This document shows, one piece after another, positions 8,040 through 16,021 of a DNA stretch of 64,000 nucleotides. Source of the stretch: Priestia megaterium (GTDB lineage Bacteria; Bacillota; Bacilli; Bacillales; Bacillaceae_H); contig NZ_CP085442.1 of the NCBI RefSeq assembly GCF_023824195.1, forward strand, positions 1,154,001 to 1,218,000. The letters are read 5' to 3'. A model generated the notes under the pieces. It saw only the letters and a program-made list of their open reading frames with translations. It was not told the origin of the DNA and did no database searches. The first letter of the stretch is position 1, and every line of letters starts with the position of its first letter. The position numbers and the translations under genes are program-made.

Positions 8040-8765
8040 TTAAGATCGTGTCATGTTAATCGTAAACTTATAGCGGTCTGCTCGGTACGAAGACTTCACC
8101 ACTTCAAGCGGCGTGCCGTCTTGCAAATACGTATTTCTTTGAATCAATAGAACGGGTGAATATGAGCTGATTCCAAGATGCTTCACTTCGGTTTCAGAAG
8201 CTAAAATGGATTCTAACGTTTGATTGGCTTCGCCAATTTTTAGCCCGAGCTCTTCTTCAATATAGCGATAGAGAGAGTCATTAACAATGGATTCTGTTAA
8301 TCCTTTGACTAAGTTAGCGGATACATATACGCTTTCAAGCGCCATTGGCACGTCGTCAGCTAAACGAATACGCTTGATTTCATAAACGGGTGCATGAAGA
8401 GAAATTTGCAGCTGCTCGGCAATTTTTTCTGAAGCCGCAATAATTTCAAAGCTCAGCAGCTTACTGCTTGGCACCATTCCGCGCGCTTTCATATCTTCTG
8501 TAAAACTCGTTAATCCAACGAGCTGCTGCTCAAGCTTTTTTTCAGAAACAAAGGTGCCGCGGCCTTTTTGACGGTATAAATAACCGTCGTTTACTAAATT
8601 GTTAATCGCTTGGCGAACGGTCATTCTGCTGATTTCAAATCTTTCTGCAAACTCTCGTTCAGAAGGAAGCGAATCATTTGGTTTTAACTCTCCGTTTTCA
8701 ATTTGTTTTTTCAACTGTTCTTCAATTTGATAATAAATCGGAAGAGGTGAGCTTTTATCAATCAC
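8040..8765 (-). CDS. nagR: GntR/HutC family repressor NagR
   Basis: This 241-residue transcription factor has an N-terminal winged-helix GntR domain (about residues 5-72; F-E-I-S-R-M-T-V-R-Q-A-I is the recognition helix region) and a C-terminal UTRA effector domain. In Bacillus subtilis NagR (YvoA) represses nagAB and nagP and is released by GlcN-6-P or GlcNAc-6-P. Placement after nagA-nagB and the two NagR-like palindromes between nagA and nagP support this identity. The start is GTG at 8765, with AAGGAGAG nine bases upstream. The 195-base gap to nagB is unusually long and structured. Confidence 0.9.
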   Translation of the reverse strand: MIDKSSPLPIYYQIEEQLKKQIENGELKPNDSLPSEREFAERFEISRMTVRQAINNLVNDGYLYRQKGRGTFVSEKKLEQQLVGLTSFTEDMKARGMVPSSKLLSFEIIAASEKIAEQLQISLHAPVYEIKRIRLADDVPMALESVYVSANLVKGLTESIVNDSLYRYIEEELGLKIGEANQTLESILASETEVKHLGISSYSPVLLIQRNTYLQDGTPLEVVKSSYRADRYKFTINMTRS

Positions 8766-8960
8766 TTAAGTTCTCTCCTTTATGTAAACCTCCTCATCTA
8801 AAAAAGACGAGGAGGTATGTTATCTATATATACTCTAACTAATAGTCAGAGATCTTTCTTTCATAAAGACGGATTGATTATAGCCGGGGTAGGCTACTTG
8901 ACTATTCTTTCAAAGGTTAGAAAATTCAAATTGGCCGCTCTTTGGTCATATTTGAATTTT
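8766..8960 (-). other. Structured gap between nagB and nagR
   Basis: This intercistronic region holds three inverted repeats: a perfect 14-bp pair overlapping the nagB stop (8918-8931 with 8950-8963), an AATAGTCA/TGACTATT pair (8840-8847 with 8899-8906) enclosing a TAGCC/GGCTA hairpin (8881-8896), and a hairpin with GAGGAGG in one arm and TTTT in the loop (8790-8816). None is a standard terminator. They may stabilise or separate the nagAB message from nagR. Confidence 0.5.
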
Positions 8961-9692
8961 CTACATCGATACTTTAGCTAAAGCTTCTTGGTCCGCAATA
9001 ATTGTAACACAGTGATGCTTCTTTAAAATAGAAGCAGGAAAGTCTTCTGTGATTTCTCCGTTAAGCAGTTGATACATCGCTTCTGCTTTGGCTTCCCCAG
9101 AGATAAGCAGTAAAATTTCTTTACTTTTCATAATCGATTCAATTCCCATTGTAATAGCCTGAGTAGGCACTTCGTCAAGAGAATTAAAGTAGCGCGCATT
9201 CGCTTTTCGCGTTGATTCTTCTAACGTCACAATATGAGTAGGAGAGTTGAATGACGTACCAGGTTCGTTAAAGCCAATATGTCCGTTTTGACCGATTCCA
9301 AGGATTTGAAGGTCAATGCCTCCGTGATTTTGAATCATTTCATCGTAGCGGCGGCATTCTTCTTCAGGCGTATCAGCTAGGCCGTTAGGAACGTGCGTGT
9401 TGCTTACGTCAATATCAATGTGATTAAATAACGCATCTGCCATATAGTAGTGATAGCTGTTTGGATCTTGCGGCTTCATTCCGACATATTCATCTAAGTT
9501 AAAGGAAGTAACGTGTTTGTAAGACGTGCCGTGCTCCTTATGATCTTGAATTAAACGATCATATAATCCTTTCGGCGTGCCTCCCGTTGCAAGTCCCAGA
9601 TTCATATTTGGTTTTTCATGAAGTTTGCTAATCAGCATATCAGCTGCTTTTGCACTCATTTCACTGTAATTTTTCACTTGGATGATATTCAT
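8961..9692 (-). CDS. nagB: Glucosamine-6-phosphate deaminase
   Basis: This 243-residue enzyme converts glucosamine-6-phosphate to fructose-6-phosphate plus ammonia, the last step that feeds GlcNAc into glycolysis. Family motifs are clear: the N-L-D-E-Y-V-G loop with Asp67, and G-Q-N-G-H-I-G-F-N-E-P-G with His138 and Glu143. The ATG at 9692 follows AAAGGAGG; the longer frame (to 9731) would run into nagA and has no such site. It starts 2 bases after the nagA stop, so the two are translationally coupled. It is regulated with nagA by the NagR-type operator upstream of nagA. Confidence 0.95.
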   Translation of the reverse strand: MNIIQVKNYSEMSAKAADMLISKLHEKPNMNLGLATGGTPKGLYDRLIQDHKEHGTSYKHVTSFNLDEYVGMKPQDPNSYHYYMADALFNHIDIDVSNTHVPNGLADTPEEECRRYDEMIQNHGGIDLQILGIGQNGHIGFNEPGTSFNSPTHIVTLEESTRKANARYFNSLDEVPTQAITMGIESIMKSKEILLLISGEAKAEAMYQLLNGEITEDFPASILKKHHCVTIIADQEALAKVSM

Positions 9693-9694
9693 TG

Positions 9695-10879
9695 TTAGTC
9701 CTCCTTTTGAAAGCTCAATGTGCCTCGGCAAAATGTCATTTCAACATCTAAGTTTTCATTTAACACCACGATATCCGCATCTTTTCCAATTTTGAGGCTT
9801 CCTTTTGTATCGAACAGATTAAGCTGTTTTGCTGGGTTTTCAGCGGTCATTTTTACGATGTCTTCTAATGAACAGTTCGTAAAGCTCATCGTGTTTTTAA
9901 TCGCATCGTTCATCTTTAAGATGCTTCCTGCTAATGTTCCGTCTGCAAGGGTAGCCGTTGTATCGTTTACGTGAACAGGCTGTCCTCCTAAATCATACGT
10001 ACCGTTTTTTAGCCATTTGGCACGAAGAGAATCCGTAATAAGAATCATGCGTTCACTTGTAATTTGATCGTACGCAAGCTTGACCATTTCAGGTCGGCAG
10101 TGGATGCCGTCTGTAATTAGCTCTACAAATAATTCATCTCTCAAATACGCGGCCCCTAATACGCCCGGCTCTCTATGGTGAAGACCGCGCATGCCGTTAT
10201 ATAAGTGCGTAATATGAGACGCTCCTGCTTCGATGGCTTCACCAACTTGATCGTATGTGCTGTCGGAATGGCCAATAGAAGCGACGACGTTTGTTTCTTT
10301 TAAATAAGAAGTAAGCGCTAAGCCGTTTGGCTGCTCCGGAGCTAATGTAACAAGTTTAATATGTCCTCCGGCTGCTTTTTGCCACTCTTGAAACAGTGTC
10401 ACATTCGGATCTTGAATGTGAGTAGGCGGCTGTGCGCCCGCACGTTTTGGTGAAATAAACGGACCTTCTAAGTGAATACCAACTACTTCAGCATCCGCAT
10501 CTGTTTGCTCTTCGATATAAGTGCCGGCATTGCGAAGCGCTTTTTCAACCGCTTCATTCGACTGCGTCATAGTGGTTGCTAAAAAGCTTGTTGTACCTTC
10601 TTTTGGGAGCGTGCGCGCCATTGTTTTTAATGCTTCTGCTGTACCGTCCATCGCATCGGCATTGTTAACGCCATGAATATGCACATCAATGGCACCCGGA
10701 ATAACTTTATAGGAAGGAGAAAGTTCAATTACATGGTCTTTTGGCTGACGTACGTATTGATGTATCTCTCCGATTTCAGTGATTTTTTTGTTCGTTAGTT
10801 TAATATACCCATTTTTTAATGTCTGATTTTCACTATAAACGGTTACATTATAAATAATGATGGATGAATGTGTATCCAT
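9695..10879 (-). CDS. nagA: N-acetylglucosamine-6-phosphate deacetylase
   Basis: This 394-residue amidohydrolase removes acetate from GlcNAc-6-phosphate to give GlcN-6-phosphate for NagB. It shows the metal-binding D-V-H-I-H motif after the first strand, the H-L-E-G-P-F motif, I-G-H-S-D and the C-terminal I-T-D-S segment. The open frame runs to 10993, but that extension covers the NagR operator. The ATG at 10879 has AAAGGAG 8 bases upstream and gives the usual family length. It is the first gene of the nagA-nagB-nagR-SIS operon, divergent from nagP. Confidence 0.95.
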   Translation of the reverse strand: MDTHSSIIIYNVTVYSENQTLKNGYIKLTNKKITEIGEIHQYVRQPKDHVIELSPSYKVIPGAIDVHIHGVNNADAMDGTAEALKTMARTLPKEGTTSFLATTMTQSNEAVEKALRNAGTYIEEQTDADAEVVGIHLEGPFISPKRAGAQPPTHIQDPNVTLFQEWQKAAGGHIKLVTLAPEQPNGLALTSYLKETNVVASIGHSDSTYDQVGEAIEAGASHITHLYNGMRGLHHREPGVLGAAYLRDELFVELITDGIHCRPEMVKLAYDQITSERMILITDSLRAKWLKNGTYDLGGQPVHVNDTTATLADGTLAGSILKMNDAIKNTMSFTNCSLEDIVKMTAENPAKQLNLFDTKGSLKIGKDADIVVLNENLDVEMTFCRGTLSFQKED

Positions 10880-10931
10880 ACATACACTCCTTTGCTCGTT
10901 GTATTGATTTAAGTGTAACGCTTTTTGGAAT

Positions 10932-10948
10932 AGTTGTCTAGACCAGTT
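10932..10948. promoter_or_regulatory. NagR-type operator upstream of nagA
   Basis: A near-palindrome (AGTTGTCTAGACCAGTT) is centred between 10939 and 10940, about 55 bases before the nagA start. It has the same half-sites as the second site near nagP (10932-10948 versus 11021-11036). Assignment to NagR is inferred from position and from known Bacillus NagR sites. Confidence 0.65.
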
Positions 10949-11020
10949 GATTCTTTTTTGTGAACTAGAAAGTTTTGTAAGGGCTTTTAACATTGATATA
11001 GAGAGGTTTTTAAAAAGAAA

Positions 11021-11057
11021 ATTGGTATAGACAACTATATATTTTATGTGCTAGTAT
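11021..11057 (+). promoter_or_regulatory. NagR-type operator and promoter of nagP
   Basis: The operator ATTGGTATAGACAACT (11021-11036) overlaps a likely -35 (TAGACA, 11028-11033). An 18-base spacer leads to TAGTAT (11052-11057). The 150-base leader that follows has two small hairpins (GGATGA/TCATCC at 11113-11137 and GTTACGA/TCGTAAC at 11148-11171) before the nagP ribosome binding site. Confidence 0.6.
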
Positions 11058-11207
11058 GAGTCCATGCAGTAAAACCGCCGTTATTTCAGCTGATGATGTA
11101 ATCATAGGCCGGGGATGAATGCGGTAACTTGTCATCCGATAAATATTGTTACGAAAATCCTTGCTCGTAACATCGGGTTAAATACGTTATACAAAGGGGA
11201 TAGAAAC

Positions 11208-13085
11208 ATGCTGAATTTTTTACAACGTATTGGTAAATCGCTTATGCTGCCAATCGCAGTATTACCTGCTGCGGCATTGCTTCTTCGTTTGGGTCAAAAA
11301 GACTTATTGGATATTCCGTTTATGGCTCAAGCCGGAGATGCGATTTTTGCGAATTTAGCACTACTGTTTGCACTCGGTATTGCTGTAGGGCTTTCAAAAG
11401 ATGGAAGCGGCGCAGCAGCACTTGCCGGAGTGGTCGGTTATTTTGTTTTAACAAAAGGGACTGTAGCTATTGATAAAGATATTAACATGGGTGTACTCGG
11501 CGGGATTGTCTCGGGGGTAACGGCTGGTTTACTATACAATCGTTTCTCAGCCATTAAGCTGCCAGAGTGGCTCGGCTTCTTTGCAGGAAAGCGGTTTGTA
11601 CCGATTATTACCTCAGTCGTTATGCTTGCGCTTGCAGGAATTTTTGGCGTTATTTGGCCGCCGATTCAAGATCAAATTAACAACTTAGGAACGTGGATTA
11701 CAGGAGCAGGAGCACTTGGTGCAGGTATATACGGATTTTTGAACCGTCTGTTGATTCCAATTGGACTGCATCACGTGTTAAACAGCTTAGTATGGTTTGT
11801 ATTCGGAGACTATCACGGTGTAACGGGAGATTTGAATCGTTTCTTTAAAGGCGATCCAACGGCAGGAACATTTATGTCTGGATTCTTCCCGGTTATGATG
11901 TTTGGTTTACCGGCAGCTGCGCTTGCGATGATCGCAGCAGCTAAAAAAGAAAAGCGCAAACAAGTCAGCGGTATGTTAATTGGACTTGCTGTTACTTCTT
12001 TTTTAACGGGAATTACGGAACCAATTGAATTTCTATTTATGTTCGTAGCACCGCTATTATACGTTATTCATGCCGTTTTAACGGGAATTTCGATGGCTTT
12101 AGCCGTTGCTCTGGGTATTCACGCTGGATTTGGATTTTCAGCAGGGGCCATTGATTTCTTCTTAAACTACGGAATTTCACAAAAACCGCTGCTGTTAGCA
12201 GGAATTGGAATTGTGTATGCAGTCATTTACTTTGTCATTTTCTACACGCTCATCAAAGCATTAAATTTAAAAACACCGGGACGTGAAGATGATGAAGAAG
12301 TAGACACATCAAACGAAACGGTTGTGGCAACAGGCGATAAATATGTGGATATGGCGTCTTATTTTATTGAAGATTTAGGCGGAAAAGAAAACTTAACCGT
12401 AATTGATAACTGTGCGACTCGTCTTCGCTTACAAGTAGCTGATGCCAGCAACATTAACGAAGCTGCCTTAAAGCGTCACGGAGCGAGAGGAATCATGAAG
12501 CTCAGCAAAACAAATGTTCAAGTAATTGTCGGAACAGAAGTAGAGTTTGTTGCAGACGCAATGAATCAATTAGTTAAATACGGCACAGCGTCAACCGCTG
12601 CACCTGTTGAACAACAGGCTGTTCAAGCAGACGCACACACAGAGTTTGTTTTACCGTTTGAAGGCGTTGTAAAGCCGCTTAGTGAAGTGGAAGATCAAGT
12701 ATTCTCACAAAAAATGATGGGCGACGGTTTTGCGATTGAACCTATTGAAGGAACGCTCGTATCACCGATTGACGGTGAAGTAATGACCGTATTCCCAACA
12801 AAACATGCGATTGGACTAAAAACAGTCGAAGGAATTGAAATCCTGATTCACGTTGGGTTAGACACGGTGAATTTAAAAGGAGAAGGATTTGAAGCGCTTG
12901 TTCAAGAAGGGGACAGTGTTCAACAAGGAATGCCTCTTTTACAAGTGAATTTAGAGTATGTTAAAAAGCATGCACCTTCTATTGTGACACCAGTTGTATT
13001 TACCAACTTGCCAGCGGATAAAGAAGTGAAGCTGTTAAAAACAGGCTATCAAAAGCAAGGCACAAAAGACGTTATTACATTTTAA
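11208..13085 (+). CDS. nagP: PTS N-acetylglucosamine transporter, EIICBA
   Basis: This 625-residue phosphotransferase permease takes up and phosphorylates GlcNAc. Domains in order are EIIC (about residues 1-370, about ten membrane segments, with the G-I-T-E-P-I-E-F motif), EIIB (about 395-470, phosphocysteine Cys402 in D-N-C-A-T-R-L-R) and EIIA (about 490-625, phosphohistidine His548 in H-V-G-L-D-T-V, assisting His533). Bacillus subtilis NagP lacks the fused EIIA, so this version can take phosphate directly from HPr. The ATG at 11208 follows AAAGGGG; the frame from 11115 has no such site. It is divergent from nagA and controlled by a NagR-like operator. Repeat copy A follows 6 bases after the stop and provides the terminator. 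Confidence 0.93.
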   Translation: MLNFLQRIGKSLMLPIAVLPAAALLLRLGQKDLLDIPFMAQAGDAIFANLALLFALGIAVGLSKDGSGAAALAGVVGYFVLTKGTVAIDKDINMGVLGGIVSGVTAGLLYNRFSAIKLPEWLGFFAGKRFVPIITSVVMLALAGIFGVIWPPIQDQINNLGTWITGAGALGAGIYGFLNRLLIPIGLHHVLNSLVWFVFGDYHGVTGDLNRFFKGDPTAGTFMSGFFPVMMFGLPAAALAMIAAAKKEKRKQVSGMLIGLAVTSFLTGITEPIEFLFMFVAPLLYVIHAVLTGISMALAVALGIHAGFGFSAGAIDFFLNYGISQKPLLLAGIGIVYAVIYFVIFYTLIKALNLKTPGREDDEEVDTSNETVVATGDKYVDMASYFIEDLGGKENLTVIDNCATRLRLQVADASNINEAALKRHGARGIMKLSKTNVQVIVGTEVEFVADAMNQLVKYGTASTAAPVEQQAVQADAHTEFVLPFEGVVKPLSEVEDQVFSQKMMGDGFAIEPIEGTLVSPIDGEVMTVFPTKHAIGLKTVEGIEILIHVGLDTVNLKGEGFEALVQEGDSVQQGMPLLQVNLEYVKKHAPSIVTPVVFTNLPADKEVKLLKTGYQKQGTKDVITF

Positions 13086-13091
13086 TCAAAA

Positions 13092-13382
13092 GAGACTGGA
13101 ACAAACGTGTTTTAGTTGAAGGAAGATCCGAACGATGAATCGTTCGGATTTTTTCATTGTGATGGTGAACGTAGGCTTAATCTATTTAGTTGCTTCTAGC
13201 TGTTGATTGGGGGGCAAGGCGAAGACTCCTGCGGGAAAAGCGGAAGCGACGAGGAGGCTCATCGGCCGCCCGCGGAAAGCGAAGTCTTGCACGGAAATCA
13301 ACAGCGGTGTCACAAGCAGTCCAGCTCATGTATCCCATTTGTTCGTTTTTAGATGGGGGGGATTTAGTTATGTTTCAATCTC
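13092..13382 (+). repeat. MITE-like dispersed repeat, copy A
   Basis: This ~291 bp element is also present at 36311-36616 (inverted) and 43456-43771. It begins GAGACTGGAAC and ends GTTTCAATCTC, which are imperfect terminal inverted repeats. Inside are, in order, a terminator hairpin (13126-13154), a CTTCTAGCTGTTGATTGG segment, a GC-rich core (CTCCTGCGGG, GAGGAGGCTC, GGCCGCCCGCGG), and the complementary AATCAACAGC segment. No protein-coding gene is evident; open frames here differ between copies. It starts 6 bases after the nagP stop codon. Confidence 0.9.
13126..13154 (+). terminator. Terminator carried by repeat copy A
   Basis: The perfect stem has arms ATCCGAACGAT and ATCGTTCGGAT around GA, followed by T5. 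It is the first structured part of the repeat and is placed to end nagP transcription. Confidence 0.85.
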
Positions 13383-13513
13383 TTTTTTCTTTTCTTCATA
13401 ATTGAAAGAATTTTGTGTTAAAATTTAGTGTGTTTGATACAGCTAGTGCGGAGCAGAGAGGGAGTAGAACAAATGAAAAAAGAAACGGCATTATTCATGG
13501 TAAAGGTGACAGC

Positions 13514-14233
13514 ATGTTTATTATAGGAGCATTAGTAAATGGACTAGCGATTGTTGTAGGAACATTAATGGGCAAGCTTGCTCACCGCATTCCTGAAAAA
13601 GTAAGCGTGACGGTGATGCAAGTGATGGGTTTATCCGTTATCACGCTCGGTTTGCAAATGGGCTTTAAAAGTCATCAGTTTTTAATTGTGATTTTGAGCT
13701 TAGCCATTGGAGCGGTTATTGGTGAGTTCATTGATTTAGATGAAAAGCTAAACCTTTTAGGCAATATGATTGAACGAAAATTTCAATCTCAGCAAAATGA
13801 CAAGCAAATATTCAGTATTTCACAGGGCTTTGTAACAGGGACGTTAATTTTTGTCATTGGAGCGATGGCGATTGTAGGGGCATTAGACAGCGGAATACGC
13901 GGCGATCACAGCGTATTGTTTACGAAAGCGGTGATGGATGGATTTATCTCATTATTATTAACGACTACGCTTGGAATAGGCGTCATTTTCTCAGCTGTGC
14001 CCGTATTTCTGTACGAAGGCATCATTGCGTTATTTGCTACGCAAATTAATGCGGTCGTGCCGCAAGATTTAATGAATAGTATCATTGCCGAAGTCACAGG
14101 AGTAGGCGGCGTGTTAATTTTAGCGATTGGAATTAATTTATTAGAAATTATTAAGATCAAAGTTGCGAATTTACTGCCTTCGATTTTAATTGCGGTTGTG
14201 ATTGTAGTTGTACAGCATACATATTTTTCATGA
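13514..14233 (+). CDS. DUF554 family membrane protein
   Basis: This 239-residue integral membrane protein has six or seven hydrophobic segments and belongs to the DUF554 family (YdfK of Bacillus subtilis, YqgA of E. coli). The conserved start F-I-I-G-A-L-V-N-G, the I-G-E-x-I-D-L-D loop and the G-S/A-L-D-S-G-I-x-G-D segment are visible. No activity is established for the family. The frame opens at 13415, but the ATG at 13514 has AAAGGTGA upstream and gives the family length. It lies 131 bases after repeat copy A and ends in its own terminator. Confidence 0.88.
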   Translation: MFIIGALVNGLAIVVGTLMGKLAHRIPEKVSVTVMQVMGLSVITLGLQMGFKSHQFLIVILSLAIGAVIGEFIDLDEKLNLLGNMIERKFQSQQNDKQIFSISQGFVTGTLIFVIGAMAIVGALDSGIRGDHSVLFTKAVMDGFISLLLTTTLGIGVIFSAVPVFLYEGIIALFATQINAVVPQDLMNSIIAEVTGVGGVLILAIGINLLEIIKIKVANLLPSILIAVVIVVVQHTYFS

Positions 14234-14234
14234 A

Positions 14235-14270
14235 GAAAAAGCTTGTGAATAGTATTCGCAAGCTTTTTTG
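14235..14270 (+). terminator. Intrinsic terminator after DUF554 gene
   Basis: Arms AAAAGCTTG-GAATA and ATTCGCAAGCTTTT are followed by a T6 run immediately after the stop codon. Confidence 0.85.
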
Positions 14271-14362
14271 TATATATGAGCAAAAGTTAAGGGAATAGCA
14301 GGTATAAAGTGATACGTGGATAATGGTATAGAATGAACCAAAAACAAAAAGGAGGATTAAAA

Positions 14363-14737
14363 ATGCCGAGTCCTGTTTTCAATAAAATGAATACGGTATT
14401 TATCCACGTATCTCATTTAAAAACTTCGGTAAAATGGTATAGCGAGTTATTGAATCAAGAGTACAAGATGAGCGAGGTTAAGAACCCAGTATATAATCTT
14501 AAAATTGATGGAGAAACAGGATTAACGCTAGACGCAGGTCCTGAAGGAAAAGAAAAACAAATAGCGGTTAGTTTCCATCCAATTTTTAATTTTCATACTG
14601 AAGATATTAAAGAAGCGTATGAATTTGTTAGAGGGCTGCACTATACGATTGATTCTCCGATTACTTCTTTTGAGGATTTTTCGTTTTTTACTATAAAAGA
14701 TCCGGATGGACATGTGGTCATGATTTGCACAGGTTAA
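14363..14737 (+). CDS. VOC family (glyoxalase/bleomycin-resistance fold) protein
   Basis: This 124-residue single-repeat VOC protein has the pattern N-T-V-F-I-H-V-S-H-L near the N-terminus and I-K-D-P-D-G-H-V-V-M-I at the C-terminus, which are the strands carrying metal ligands in this fold. It is likely a small metal-dependent enzyme or binding protein acting as a dimer. The substrate is unknown. The ATG at 14363 follows AAAGGAGG at about 7 bases, so the 10 extra codons upstream are not used. It stands alone. Confidence 0.85.
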   Translation: MPSPVFNKMNTVFIHVSHLKTSVKWYSELLNQEYKMSEVKNPVYNLKIDGETGLTLDAGPEGKEKQIAVSFHPIFNFHTEDIKEAYEFVRGLHYTIDSPITSFEDFSFFTIKDPDGHVVMICTG

Positions 14738-14816
14738 GTCGTTAGCTCCAGAAGTTTAAGATATAGTATACTAATAATAAAACCCTAATGAGATGAAGTA
14801 AGGAGAAATACTGCTT

Positions 14817-15134
14817 ATGAAAGACAATCAACAGATTACAGCTCTTATTGCTGCACAAGTGGAGAAGTTAGCACGTCAATTTGGCTATGACTTTTTATCT
14901 GAAAAACAAGGGAATCAAACGCTTTGTCAAATTCTTCAGCGAGATGAAGACGGATCTATTTTGGCAACACCGCTTAGTTTTCATTTACATATGAATGAAG
15001 ACAAAGGAACCGGAGATATTATTTACTACCATGAACAAGGAGAATTTAAGCGTCAGCAGGTGAATGTATATGAAGAAAATAGCCTTGTGAACGTTTTGTT
15101 ATTTATCCAAGAGCGGTTAAAGGTCAATCGATAG
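14817..15134 (+). CDS. Hypothetical protein
   Basis: This soluble, acidic-to-neutral 105-residue protein begins M-K-D-N-Q-Q-I-T-A-L. It has one Cys, no membrane segment and no signal peptide. It reads like a small alpha/beta domain (S-F-H-L-H-M-N-E-D, then I-I-Y-Y-H-E-Q-G). I do not recognise it. The ATG follows AAGGAG 11 bases upstream. It shares a bidirectional terminator with the convergent next gene. Confidence 0.7.
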   Translation: MKDNQQITALIAAQVEKLARQFGYDFLSEKQGNQTLCQILQRDEDGSILATPLSFHLHMNEDKGTGDIIYYHEQGEFKRQQVNVYEENSLVNVLLFIQERLKVNR

Positions 15135-15155
15135 AAGCGAGTTTCCTAACATATG

Positions 15156-15194
15156 CATAGAAAAAAAGCAGGGAGTTCCCAGCTTTTTTTTCTA
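15156..15194. terminator. Bidirectional terminator
   Basis: Arms ATAGAAAAAAAGC-GGGA and TCCC-GCTTTTTTTTCTAT lie between two convergent genes; A/T runs on both sides allow termination in either direction. Confidence 0.85.
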
Positions 15195-15509
15195 TGAATT
15201 GATATAGCGCAATCCTACGCGGTTATTAAAAATTTGGTTGTGATTTTTGAAGACAAAAGCACCTGCTGCGTGATCAATCACCAGCTCATTGTCGTACACT
15301 TCTTCCATGTCATCATCAACAATAAATTCTAAGTCTTCAACCGTTACAACTTTTTCATAGGGTTGAAGGCTGCGCTTTGAGATGATCTTCATTTCATAAA
15401 TTGTATTAACAATATCGCAGCTTCCTCGATCAAAAGAAAGCTGAATCATTTGATTTTGTTCTACGTTCTGCAACGCTTCTTTTGCAGAAGAAGTGACGCG
15501 TATATTCAT
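15192..15509 (-). CDS. HesB-like / iron-sulfur biogenesis-like protein (YqkB type)
   Basis: This 105-residue protein has the HesB/IscA-like beta-rich fold. It starts M-N-I-R-V-T-S-S-A-K-E-A-L and has L-S-F-D-R-G-S-C-D-I and an acidic D-L-E-F-I-V-D-D-D segment. This resembles Bacillus YqkB, which is annotated as an iron-sulfur biosynthesis family protein. Only one Cys (in G-S-C-D) is present, whereas true IscA/SufA scaffolds have three, so an Fe-S scaffold role is doubtful. The ATG follows AGGAGGA. Monocistronic. Confidence 0.75.
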   Translation of the reverse strand: MNIRVTSSAKEALQNVEQNQMIQLSFDRGSCDIVNTIYEMKIISKRSLQPYEKVVTVEDLEFIVDDDMEEVYDNELVIDHAAGAFVFKNHNQIFNNRVGLRYINS

Positions 15510-16021
15510 AATGATATCCTCCTTTTTCTATCCTCAAATTAAATTGTGTAAAATGTATTTAGAAATACTTTACTCGATTTTTATATCACCGGCAAGAAAA
15601 AAGCTTTCTTATATTATTTCCCTTTCGAACCAGAACAAAACGCTGCTTTTTTTATCATGTTTTCATAAAGGCGTACATAGATATCACCTGTATGTGATTA
15701 AAGGAAAAAGAGATCGACTATAGAAAAACGCTGCTTCGTAATCCTTAGGTGTAAATGCTTAAAAATAGGGATATATTGTAAAAAATAAGAAGTTAAGTCA
15801 TTTAACTATTTTAATAGTTATTGAGATAGTTTTGAATAATTGGTTTTATTTTCAATATATTAGGTACTTAAGTAGAGTACTTTGCACACGATATTGAACC
15901 GAAAGACATCGGTTTATCGGACTAATTATTGTCTTATTTTGTCGAAGTAGTAGAATTTATGGAAACCTTTCCTTATCATGTACAAAGTGAATAACAAAAT
16001 ACATAGGAGGTTCTGGTGTAG
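15510..16021. other. Intergenic region with candidate promoter
   Basis: These 512 bases lie between divergent genes. A 76-codon frame at 15493-15723 has no ribosome binding site and looks spurious. A small hairpin (AACCG...CGGTT) lies at about 15897-15914. The only plausible promoter for the rightward operon is TTGTCT (15929-15934), 16 bases, TAGAAT (15951-15956). No other feature seen. Confidence 0.4.

Noticed and set aside
10880..10993. Longer N-terminus for nagA
   Set aside because: It would translate the operator and promoter region; the ATG at 10879 has a strong ribosome binding site and gives the family length.
13190..13405. Two short frames in repeat copy A
   Set aside because: They are not kept in copies B and C and have no credible ribosome binding site; they lie over the structured core of the repeat.
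15493..15723. 76-codon frame upstream of the DUF6583-like gene
   Set aside because: No ribosome binding site; composition and context look non-coding.
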